Assembly (NCBI GenBank): GCA_023231475.1 | Contig: JALJEE010001942.1 | Span: 1 to 44,218 of the forward strand | DNA length: 44,218 nucleotides | From: Seison nebaliae | Lineage: Eukaryota > Rotifera > Pararotatoria > Seisonacea > Seisonidae | Direction: 5' to 3' | Shown here: one piece after another, positions 1 through 9,044 of the stretch | Position numbering within the stretch: position 1 is the stretch's first letter | How the letters are laid out: each line of letters opens with the position of its first letter | Notes under the pieces: generated by a model | Databases searched by the model: none | The model's input: the letters and a program-made list of their open reading frames with translations, nothing else | Told to the model about the DNA's origin: nothing | Made by a program: the position numbers and the translations under genes

Positions 1-114
1 CCTGATTTGTTGCTTTCAAGAGTAGCTCAGGCCAAATCATTTATTTCAGATGATTCACCTAGTGAGTTATCTCATTTTCTTCTTTATTTACCCCGCGGGG
101 ATTTGTTATTTTAA

Positions 115-167
<53 letters not shown>
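1..167 (+). mobile_element. LINE (non-LTR retrotransposon) 3' tail with long poly(A)
   Basis: The first 116 bases closely match 28381-28500, including the stretch ending in CCCCGCGGGG just before the tail, so both are 3' ends of one LINE family in plus orientation. The tail here is an uninterrupted run of about 51 A residues (117-167). The 5' part lies outside the window. A run of A this pure suggests a recent insertion. It sits about 50 bp past the stop codon of the RING gene, on the opposite strand. Confidence 0.8.
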
Positions 168-170
<3 letters not shown>

Positions 171-213
171 ATTATGAATAGAATTGGTGAAATCCAGAGT
201 GAAATACAAGTTT

Positions 214-540
214 TTAACGACGTCTCTTGATAAAAATTGCTGCTGATAAACCAACAATAAATGATGTGATACCAATTCCGACTTGTATAATAGTTGGTGA
301 TATTCGATGCGCGAATTCGTTCTGATGACTAATTAGGTGATTCAATCTTTCGACCTCGTCACGTTTAATTACTTTCCGACATTCGGGACATTGTGTTTGA
401 TTTTTCCACCATTGGGCGATACACTTCGAATGAAATGAATGACCACAGCTCAACGCAAAATTACTTTGTTCACTCGAATCAGATAACGTCAAACTCCCAA
501 GACAAATTGAACAAATATGTCCGTCCTCCCTTACAGTCAT
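214..540 (-). CDS. Small RING-H2 finger membrane protein, probable E3 ubiquitin ligase
   Basis: The protein is about 108 aa. The ATG at 540 is chosen because no ATG lies between it and the upstream in-frame stop. Residues about 9-57 carry a full RING-H2 pattern: CSIC, then CGHSFHSKC, then CPEC, giving C-x2-C, C-x-H-x2-H-x2-C and C-x2-C zinc ligands. The C-terminal 25 residues form one hydrophobic segment (IIQVGIGITSFIVGLSAAIF) closed by KRRR, so it is probably tail-anchored with the RING facing the cytosol. The arrangement resembles RNF170/RNF5-type ER or mitochondrial ligases, but it is shorter and I cannot assign an orthologue. It is head to head with the ABC transporter 195 bp away. An additional 5' exon cannot be excluded. 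Confidence 0.8.
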   Translation of the reverse strand: MTVREDGHICSICLGSLTLSDSSEQSNFALSCGHSFHSKCIAQWWKNQTQCPECRKVIKRDEVERLNHLISHQNEFAHRISPTIIQVGIGITSFIVGLSAAIFIKRRR

Positions 541-735
541 TACTTCCAATAACCTTAAACAGAAGTCTTATAATTTCATGTGCAATGTGACACAATAATT
601 CTGTTGTTTTTCAGGAGAAAAAATTAATTGTTATCCGCTTCATGTGTCTATCTAATCACAATATTTTCAATTCAACTAGTTTATTTACAATTCATAAAAC
701 AATCTTTTAACTAAAAGTTTAGCTTTGAAAAAAAA
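541..735. promoter_or_regulatory. Short divergent promoter region between RING gene and ABC transporter
   Basis: These 195 bp separate two start codons that face away from each other, so the promoters of both genes must lie here or overlap the coding regions. The stretch is AT-rich. I see no clear TATA box or other named element. Confidence 0.4.
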
Positions 736-3700
736 ATGAGGTTTGTCGATTGGAACATGTCATATTGTGATGCATTATTCGATAATGGACAAGATGGAAG
801 ATTGATTGACCACATACTTGAATCGCTAAACTCTTTCTCAAAAAAGGATAATGGAAATTGTACTCGATATGTCGTTCTGTTCTGTCCTTTACTCTTCACT
901 CATTGTTTCTTCACATTCATAATAAAATTATTAAATTATTTCATTCCCAATTTCCGTTATCGTCACAATACTCGAATTAAATCATTTAAGAAATTGAAAA
1001 TAGTGATATTATTATCAATTCTGATCAATCTTCTCTTCCATATTCTCATTTCATCATTTCTAATTTATGAGAAAAGAAAAAAATTTCAATTGGAATTTCA
1101 TCATCAATTATTCTTCAACATCATCGTCTTCCAAACACTCATCTGGCTTTTCTTATTTATCTCAGCAATTTTTCAATATTATTTCATCGAAGTCGAACGG
1201 AAAGAATTATCTTTGTATTGTCAATGGAATTTCTTCGATGTCTATCTCAATTCTCTTCTGTTAGTTATTTCCGTTTATGTTGTCGTCGCCAGTTTATTCA
1301 TTCAATTCAAAGTGAATTATTCATATCAAAATTATTATTATATAATTAATTATTTCATAACAATATTTTATTCAATAACAAACATAATATTTTTATTCAA
1401 ACATCAAACACTTAAATATGAAATTCCAATTAAGTTGAATTCGAGAGAAGAACAATCATTCGGAAATTCTCATCAGTTCAATTTTCTTTTCAATTGGATG
1501 AGTGAATATGTGAAACAGATAACAAATAATTTTTATTTCAATCGATCAATAACTATCGAATCGACATTAGCAAATCGATCAGCTGATCAATTTTCATCGT
1601 TTTTCATCGGATCTGAATTCGAAGAGATTTTATTGAAATTTCATTATAAAAGTTTATGGAAACAACTTTTCATTTATATTTCTCCATTTTATCTCCTTTT
1701 GGGAATTATTAAATTGTTGAGTGATGTCGCTTTGTTTTTCGTTCCGATTCTTTTAAATCTCTTACTCCAATCGATATCGAACAAGGACAGTTCCATCAAT
1801 TACATTCTCATCATTTCCGTTCTGATGATTTTTGCTAACATCCTCAACACAATTCTCACTTCACGATTTGATTGGAATATTAAATTAATCGAATTGAAAA
1901 TTCGAAGTGTTCTAATATCGATTTTATTCCGTCATCAAATTCTCACTTCATCCATTCGACAATCATTAAATAATGGAAAAATTTTTGAAAATTTATTATC
2001 AGAAAATGAAAAAGAAATATCTAATAATTCATCATCATCAAATAACTATAATTTATTAAATGAATATCATTCATCATCACAATCATTTGAATGTGAAGGA
2101 AATGGATCAAACGATGGAAATATGGAAAATAAAAAATCAACATCATATATCGATGAAATTAGTTCAATGAATTTAATGACGATTGACATCGATCGAATAA
2201 GAAATATATTCCCATCATTTCATTTATTATGGTCTCTACCATTCCAAATTAGTATTTCACTTTATCTCTTATATCGACAATTATCATTTTCGTTTATCGG
2301 TGGTTTAATCTTCTCTTTGTTGATGTTACCATTAAATAAGTTATTAGCATATTTCATTCAGAAGATGAGTAAAAAACAAATGGAATGGAAAGATAAACGA
2401 GTCAATTTATTAACAGAAATGGTTGATGGTTGGAAGTTGATTCGATTCAATTTAGAATGGAAAGAAGAATTTCTTCGTCGTGTGGAAATTGCTCGAAAAA
2501 ATGAATTATTTTATTTGAAAATGAAGAAATATCTCGACGCTTGTTGCGTCTTCTTTTGGGCATCTACTCCTGTCATTGTCTCGTTATTGAGTTTTATTCT
2601 TTATGTTCAATTAGGTCATCAATTGACCATTGCAAAAGTGTTCACATGTATCACATTGTTCCAGACATTAATCGCTCCACTCAACATGTTTCCCTGGGTG
2701 ATCAATGGAATGATCGATGGAGTTGTGTCATTGAAACGATTTGAATATTTCTTATCCAATTCAAAAGTGAAAGATTTCTCTCTTATTTTCAGTAAATTAG
2801 ATGAGATCGACCAACGTTGTTTAAATGTTCAAGAAAATTCGAAATTTTATTTCCATTCAAATCATCAATCTTCCATTATTCGAACGTTAACAGAAATCGA
2901 TGTTTATTTGAATGATATAATTCTCATAAGAAGTTCATCAACTGGTGGTGGTGTCACTTCGTTCTTTTTGTCGTTGTTAGGAGAAATGGAACAGAATTCT
3001 CTCATTCATTTCCAACAACCGAATCATCTTTTACAATTTCCATTTTATTATTATCTCTCACAAGAATTATGGTGTACATCCGACGAGAGAATCGAAGATA
3101 TTTTATTAAAATTCTCTTATTCGTCAATTGATCATGAAATGATCGGATTGGATAATCGACAAGTATTATATAATCTCAATCGATATCGATATCGATGGAA
3201 AAGGAAAATTATCAATTTGAAAATTATGAAACAAGTTCTCGATATCGTACATTTGACCAATGAGTTAATATCCGACAACAAATTTGAAAGTGAAGATGAA
3301 GAATTTGAATTTTTGAAGAATTTGAATGTCGGCCAACATATGATGAAGTTGAGTGGGGGACAACAAGCCAGATTATCATTAGCTCGATTGTTATATGGAA
3401 TATTTTATGATGATTTAATTTTCGATCAATTCCTTTATCCATATCGAATATTATTATTAGATGATGGAATTTTCAATTCGTTGGATAAAGATGTTTGTGG
3501 GAGGATTGTGAGGAGTTTATTCGATGTTCTCCTTCATCAATTGAAAGTGAGACCAATAATTTTGATCAATGTGAAGAAGGAACATTTAATTCAACAATAT
3601 ATCAATCGAATAATGTATATCGATAATTCAGGAAATATTTCTATGAAAAAAACAATTTGTCAATCATCCACCAAATTATTGGAAGTTGATGATGGAAATG

Positions 3701-5625
3701 ATAAAAAAGTAAATTCAGAATTTTCCAATTCTTCAGAAAATCATCAGAATTTCAATTTGAAAAATTGGAAAATTCAAAAAAACAATTTTGATCACATTTC
3801 GTCATTTGATCATGCGGAAACGATTCATGGAGATAAGTTTGAAGATAATAAAAATTATGAAATGAATAAAGTGGGAAAATTATCGTTGAAAATTTGGTGG
3901 TTATATTTCAAATGTTTAAGTTATCGTTGGACGTTTATTTTATTCATATCGATGACGGTCATGCAAATAATGAGAAATGGGACCGATTACTTCCTCTCAT
4001 ATTATCTCACTCATCAAAATGAGATGAGAATAAAACGATTTTTAATGTTTTATGGAATTTTTGGTAGTTCAGCCGCCATCTTCACCATCATCCGTGCATT
4101 CTCATTTGCTTACGCAGGAATTATTGGTGCTCGATATATTCATAAAAATTTATTGATTTCTTATATGAAAACAGAAATTAAACAATTGGAAAGGATTCCT
4201 TCAGAATTTATTATGAATCGTTTTACTGCCGATATATCGACCACTGATGATTCTTTACCATTCATTCTCAATATTTTATTAGCGAACATTTTCTCGTTGA
4301 TTGGAACATCGATCATTATCATTTACTCATTTCCTTTGATCTCAATTATTATTGTTCCATTAATTCATATCTATTTCAATATTCAACGATATTATCGATG
4401 GACTTCCAGAGAATTGAAACGATTATGTAGCGAACGAATAACTCCACTTTACTCGATGATGAATGATATCAATTCAGGAATGCAATCATTAAGGATTGCT
4501 CATCGGCAGATTTATGAGAATTTCCATAAATTATTACTTCTCATCGATGAATCACAATGTGCAGAATATTATTCAATTGCCTTATCTCTTTGGTTTTCTA
4601 TTCGTTTACAATTAATTTCTTTGACGATTATCATTTCAATTTGTCTTTTATTAATTCTCGAACATTGGCTTTTCTCGTCGTCGGTAGTTCTCGCGTCTAA
4701 ATTGGGATTAGCTCTTTCTTATTCTTTGGGCTTGACGAATCTGTTAAACGGATTCGTCACATCGTTCAGTGAAGTAGAAAAGGAATTGATATCGATGGAA
4801 AGAATAGTCACATATATTAATCAATTATTCGTGAAAGAAATCGAAAATATCGATCATGACGATCATTTAATTTTAGAATCTCCAAATTCAAATTTTTTAA
4901 AATTTTCAAACGTTAATTATTGTTATGATGGTGAGTTTAATGTGTTGAAAGATTTGACGTTCACCATCAACAAGAACGATAATTTGGTTATTATCGGAAG
5001 AACGGGATCGGGTAAATCATCGATATGTTCAGCAATTTTACGTTGTCGTGAATTGGAGAGTGGTATGATTGAATTGAATGGAATGAATATTAAAGAAATG
5101 AGATTAGATGACTTAAGAAAATCGATTCGACTCATTCCACAATATCCGAAAATATTTAGTGGGACAATTCAAGAGAACATTTCGTTGCAATGCAATTGGA
5201 CTCATGAAATGTTCGAGGAATTTGTTCGATTAAGAGAATTGTTCAATTTCACACTCAATTTAGATTATGTCATCAATTCGTCTACGGCGAATATATCGAT
5301 TGGAGAAAAACAATTAATTAATATTATTCGGGAAATGTTCAATTTCCAATTTGGAGAAAGATCGATGATGATTTGTTTTGATGAGATCACATCACATCTA
5401 CCCCAAAATATCGAAAAGAAAATTATTAATGAAATTCAAAATGTTTTCTCTCAATCAACAATTATATTCATTATACATCGAATCGAATCAATTATCGATT
5501 GGGATGTTAATGGAAATATTACTTCCATTTTCCAACACCTTCTCCAAATGGAGAATGGAAGTCTGAGACAGTTTAGTGGAACGATTGAATTTTACAATAA
5601 TCATCGTCATCTTTTTGAAAAATAG
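736..5625 (+). CDS. ABCC (MRP/SUR-type) ABC transporter, full length, single exon
   Basis: One uninterrupted frame encodes 1629 aa. The order is that of long ABCC proteins: an N-terminal TMD0 of about five membrane segments (residues about 45-230), TMD1 (about 310-670), NBD1 (about 710-980), TMD2 (about 1060-1350) and NBD2 (about 1395-1629). NBD2 is complete: Walker A GRTGSGKSS at 1421-1429, Walker B ending D1549-E1550, H-loop His1581. NBD1 keeps a perfect signature LSGGQ (872-876) and LLLDD (909-910). Its Walker A has decayed to SSTGGGVT (734-741) with Val in place of the essential Lys, and its H-loop His is not evident. The NBD2 signature is ISIGEKQ (1520-1526). ABCC proteins export conjugates or drugs, or regulate channels. 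The substrate cannot be told. The absence of introns in a gene this size is notable here. AATAAA lies at 5709. Confidence 0.93.
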   Translation: MRFVDWNMSYCDALFDNGQDGRLIDHILESLNSFSKKDNGNCTRYVVLFCPLLFTHCFFTFIIKLLNYFIPNFRYRHNTRIKSFKKLKIVILLSILINLLFHILISSFLIYEKRKKFQLEFHHQLFFNIIVFQTLIWLFLFISAIFQYYFIEVERKELSLYCQWNFFDVYLNSLLLVISVYVVVASLFIQFKVNYSYQNYYYIINYFITIFYSITNIIFLFKHQTLKYEIPIKLNSREEQSFGNSHQFNFLFNWMSEYVKQITNNFYFNRSITIESTLANRSADQFSSFFIGSEFEEILLKFHYKSLWKQLFIYISPFYLLLGIIKLLSDVALFFVPILLNLLLQSISNKDSSINYILIISVLMIFANILNTILTSRFDWNIKLIELKIRSVLISILFRHQILTSSIRQSLNNGKIFENLLSENEKEISNNSSSSNNYNLLNEYHSSSQSFECEGNGSNDGNMENKKSTSYIDEISSMNLMTIDIDRIRNIFPSFHLLWSLPFQISISLYLLYRQLSFSFIGGLIFSLLMLPLNKLLAYFIQKMSKKQMEWKDKRVNLLTEMVDGWKLIRFNLEWKEEFLRRVEIARKNELFYLKMKKYLDACCVFFWASTPVIVSLLSFILYVQLGHQLTIAKVFTCITLFQTLIAPLNMFPWVINGMIDGVVSLKRFEYFLSNSKVKDFSLIFSKLDEIDQRCLNVQENSKFYFHSNHQSSIIRTLTEIDVYLNDIILIRSSSTGGGVTSFFLSLLGEMEQNSLIHFQQPNHLLQFPFYYYLSQELWCTSDERIEDILLKFSYSSIDHEMIGLDNRQVLYNLNRYRYRWKRKIINLKIMKQVLDIVHLTNELISDNKFESEDEEFEFLKNLNVGQHMMKLSGGQQARLSLARLLYGIFYDDLIFDQFLYPYRILLLDDGIFNSLDKDVCGRIVRSLFDVLLHQLKVRPIILINVKKEHLIQQYINRIMYIDNSGNISMKKTICQSSTKLLEVDDGNDKKVNSEFSNSSENHQNFNLKNWKIQKNNFDHISSFDHAETIHGDKFEDNKNYEMNKVGKLSLKIWWLYFKCLSYRWTFILFISMTVMQIMRNGTDYFLSYYLTHQNEMRIKRFLMFYGIFGSSAAIFTIIRAFSFAYAGIIGARYIHKNLLISYMKTEIKQLERIPSEFIMNRFTADISTTDDSLPFILNILLANIFSLIGTSIIIIYSFPLISIIIVPLIHIYFNIQRYYRWTSRELKRLCSERITPLYSMMNDINSGMQSLRIAHRQIYENFHKLLLLIDESQCAEYYSIALSLWFSIRLQLISLTIIISICLLLILEHWLFSSSVVLASKLGLALSYSLGLTNLLNGFVTSFSEVEKELISMERIVTYINQLFVKEIENIDHDDHLILESPNSNFLKFSNVNYCYDGEFNVLKDLTFTINKNDNLVIIGRTGSGKSSICSAILRCRELESGMIELNGMNIKEMRLDDLRKSIRLIPQYPKIFSGTIQENISLQCNWTHEMFEEFVRLRELFNFTLNLDYVINSSTANISIGEKQLINIIREMFNFQFGERSMMICFDEITSHLPQNIEKKIINEIQNVFSQSTIIFIIHRIESIIDWDVNGNITSIFQHLLQMENGSLRQFSGTIEFYNNHRHLFEK

Positions 5626-6422
5626 TTTCCTAATTTCTTATTTCTACTTGTTCATATTACGTATAATTCTTCGTATTGAATTACTTCTTTCTAAAAGAGG
5701 AACCGTAAAATAAAAATGATTTTATTTAAGATAATTCTTTCATCATTATTCGACGAAATATTTATTCAGAGAAAAGTTTAGATATAAATTAGTAATCTTA
5801 AACGATTCTATCAATATAGGAAATGTAGAACGTTTTGATAAATGTTGATAGATAAAAGAAACTATTTAAAAATTTGTTCATTAGCAGAAAAGGATATAAT
5901 GAATGGATGAAGCAATAACAATTACGATCTACGAATAAGAGTAAATTAATCAAATATGAAATAAAGAAAATTGTCAGATGTTCTAGTTGGTTGTTAGACT
6001 GAAGGATTTTATTCGCGAGTTGTTGGAAACGGATAAGAAATAACTGTATCTTTCTTCCTTTTTGAGAATCTTCAAATAAATCGTTAAAATGTTCGTTGGG
6101 TGTGTTTGTTTTTATTTTAATTGTATTTATTTTGTGAGATGATAAGCATAAATGATTTGATGAAAATTAGATGGAAATTTGAAGGAAAACGAAAGATAAT
6201 AAAAAATTAGTGATAGTTTTTGAAGAAGATATTTGTTTTTGATGAAAGTAAAAAATACATTTATAATTAGAAAAGTTGAAATTTTTTTTTCAAAAAAGCA
6301 GATTTATATATATCTATACTTACATGGATAATTAATCGACCCAAACAAGAATGGATTAATCAAAAATCGATGTATTTGTAATGATGAAAAGATTCATAAG
6401 TTTATCTTCGAAAATTGCAGGC
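5626..6422. other. Convergent intergenic region (3' UTRs of ABCC gene and tetraspanin)
   Basis: About 800 bp lie between the stop codons of two convergent genes. There is an AATAAA at 5709-5714 suited to the transporter. Otherwise the stretch is AT-rich sequence without a supportable reading frame. Confidence 0.5.
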
Positions 6423-7112
6423 TTATCCTCGTTTGAATTCTAATGCCTTGATCAAACCAGTGAATGCAGGTGCCAATAAGAGGAGACTGAGGCCAATGGC
6501 AACGCCTCCATCAATATTAACTTGTTTCTTTACCCAACTCACTATATCATCATGACATCCGTTCGTGCCATATTCGGATTCGGTACATGATTCATCTTTT
6601 TCGCAACATCCTTTCGGTAGAACGTAGTTTGATTGTACATTGTTCCCTTTATATGTCGATTTATCATTGTATCCGCAACATTGATAATAATCCTGAAATT
6701 TGTTTGTTCCTTTGACGAAATCGTTGTTTTTGGATGTCTCGAAACTGTTCATTGCATTATTTGCATTCGCCAACATTTTCAATTCAATCTTCGTGTCTTT
6801 TCGATAGTGGATGAAGAGTGAACCGAGAACAATCATACCGATCAAAATGATGATGATGAGGAGACAGAAGATTCCTAAGAACAACCAATGTGCTCGAATG
6901 GAACCGAAGAAACCGAAGAAGACGAGGAGAATGAGAATGATTCCAATAACAATCAATGTGATGGCAGCTTCTCTCAGGTATGGAAGGTCTTTGGTTAATT
7001 CTTCATAATAATCCAATCGATAAAGACCAATCGATCCAGTGATGATGAAACCGACACCAATAAGAAATTGAGCGATGAGACTGAACTCGAAAAGTCCAAG
7101 TGTTATCTCCAT
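6423..7112 (-). CDS. Tetraspanin family protein, single exon
   Basis: The protein is 229 aa and starts at an ATG shortly before the first membrane segment. Four hydrophobic segments lie at about 9-31, 48-72, 79-104 and 200-222. The large extracellular loop between segments 3 and 4 holds the family hallmark CCG (in YQCCGYND), a second CC pair (KGCCEKDESC) and a further Cys (NGCHDD), consistent with a three-disulfide loop. Tetraspanins organise membrane microdomains with integrins and receptors at the plasma membrane or endosomes. The N-terminus is short and lacks the usual juxtamembrane Cys cluster. The subfamily cannot be assigned. The gene is convergent with the ABCC gene. Confidence 0.9.
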   Translation of the reverse strand: MEITLGLFEFSLIAQFLIGVGFIITGSIGLYRLDYYEELTKDLPYLREAAITLIVIGIILILLVFFGFFGSIRAHWLFLGIFCLLIIIILIGMIVLGSLFIHYRKDTKIELKMLANANNAMNSFETSKNNDFVKGTNKFQDYYQCCGYNDKSTYKGNNVQSNYVLPKGCCEKDESCTESEYGTNGCHDDIVSWVKKQVNIDGGVAIGLSLLLLAPAFTGLIKALEFKRG

Positions 7113-8699
7113 TATCGATGGGTGGTATTAGAAAGAATAAGGTTTTGAAAAATAAAGATGTCTAATAAAAGATGTGGATAACAAGGAATTATGAGTAAAA
7201 TGAATGAGAATGAAATTTGTGCAAATGCTGATGCCACAATTGAAGTTTCTCTTATGTGATACGTAATTTGTATGAAGACGAGAATTGAATGAATGAAGAA
7301 CTGGAAAAGAAGAACTATCGTTGAAAGGAAAGGCAGAGAGTGAAGAAGGAAGGAGAATATAAAGTATAAAACCGAATGAAAGCAAACGATAGTAATGTTC
7401 TGGGCGATGGAAAAGAATTAAAGAACTATTTACTAGAAATTGTAATAATGGAAAATTGAATAATGTCTATACTGACACACCGACCGATACAGAAAACTGG
7501 TTGCATATGCTGCTAATTGTAAAGAGAACATAAACCATTTATGGAGAAGAAGCAGTTTGAGGTAAAACAGAGAACTAGTTTGCGTTTCTCATCATTTTTC
7601 TTCCCCCTCCTATTCGATATGGACGCTTGGAGAATCCTCAGTCGAACATCAGAGAAACGTTAACAAACGTCTCCCATGTCTCATTTCGTTGCTAAGTAAA
7701 GCGAACGGAAGAATTGCTGTTATCTTTTATGAGATGTAGGAGAAGAGGTAAAGAAAGGGAAATCAGCTTCCAAAACTATTATCATCGTTGTCCAATTATT
7801 AAATGTTTTTTAAAGAAAATTGTCTGAATATGAAGAAACTTCTTATGGAGCAAACGATATGTCGAGAAACTTCTGGTGGCAGTTTCATTCCATATAAATA
7901 ATTTCATTTTTTTTGATGTATTACTAATAATGATACATTGGGAATGAATTATGGATGATAGAGCCATTAATTATTAATTATTTTCCTTCATTTTTATGAT
8001 TAATTTTATTCGTTATTTTCTTTAATTTTTAAAAAAAAGTTAATTTCTTTAAAAGAAATCACTAGTATGACAAAGAATTTCTGGAAATACAAAGATAAGA
8101 ACAATTCACATGAATTGTTAAAATGAGACTAATCAAATTATAATTATCTGTCAATTGTTCATACCATATACATCGAAATATACATATAATATCATCGATT
8201 AGGAAAGATCATTATAATTCGAGAAAATACCTTTATTCTTGTTGTTGTTATTGTTGTTGTCAGGAGATTGAACGGTCCAAAAGGATATCATCAAATTGAT
8301 GTTATTATTGGGAAGTAGTATTGTATGGGAGGATAGAGATAGATGATAGCATGTTAGAATGTATTCATCATTCACCATATCGAATAACAGAAGAAAAAGA
8401 AACTAGTACATAAATCAGAGGATATAATATTGAGTGATATTGATTGAACAAACTGACTAGCAGATGAGAATAAGAGGAGAATGATGATAATTGGTATCGG
8501 GTCATGAATGAAGACGTCTTTAATAAGAGACGTAAAAAACGTTCTTTATTTCAACTCTTCCATTCTATGAGAAGATGAGAAATGTGTACCCCGAATAGAA
8601 ATGGAAAGTATCGTGTTATGAAGATGAATTATCTTTTCTTCTCACAATTCTCCACCTTATGTGGATGTCTTATATTGTAAATCCGTCGTATTCATACTT
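7113..8699. other. Gene-poor region upstream of tetraspanin
   Basis: I find no convincing exon in about 1.6 kb on either strand. The stretch holds only short chance frames. It should contain the tetraspanin promoter. A GTT-rich microsatellite lies at 8238-8260. Confidence 0.4.
8238..8260. repeat. GTT trinucleotide microsatellite
   Basis: Imperfect GTT repeats (three GTT, ATT, three GTT) read directly from the sequence. Confidence 0.8.
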
Positions 8700-9044
8700 T
8701 TAGTCATCAATTTGTTTAACGTCGATGTCATCGTTGATATGATCGTCATAACGTTTGTTATTTGAATTCATCTTATTTCTCTTCTTTTCTATAACATCGT
8801 TCTTTGTCGTCACACTTCTCCTGTTCGCCTCGAAAGAATCGAAGCGTATCGAAATGAAACCGCTGATCCCTGAAACTAATAATTAAATACTTTTATTGAA
8901 CATCCCTCGATCAATTGTTCCTCTATCTACTAAACTAGTGAGAATAGATTATGAAGATGTTAGATGATCTCATTTCATTTCAATTAAAAGTTTGTTTCTG
9001 ATACAAGAGGGGACGGAATCTATAAAATCACTGAACTCATTCAT
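8700..9044 (-). CDS. Probable two-exon small protein (69 aa), unrecognised
   Basis: I infer exon 1 at 9005-9044 (ATG at 9044) and exon 2 at 8700-8869. They are separated by a 135-bp intron with donor GTATCA and acceptor TTTCAG. The joined frame keeps phase and ends at TAA. Exon 2 reads as a clear coding segment: a hydrophobic-aromatic start (GFISIRFDSFEA) followed by a charged, Asn/Asp-rich tail ending KQIDD. The protein has an amphipathic N-terminal half and a polar C-terminus. I do not recognise it. It could instead be the last exons of a longer gene extending to higher coordinates. The exon 2 frame is better supported than the start. Confidence 0.45.

Noticed and set aside
541-549. Three-codon N-terminal extension of the RING protein from a TTG
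   Set aside because: TTG is not a plausible start for a nuclear animal gene when an in-frame ATG lies at 540.
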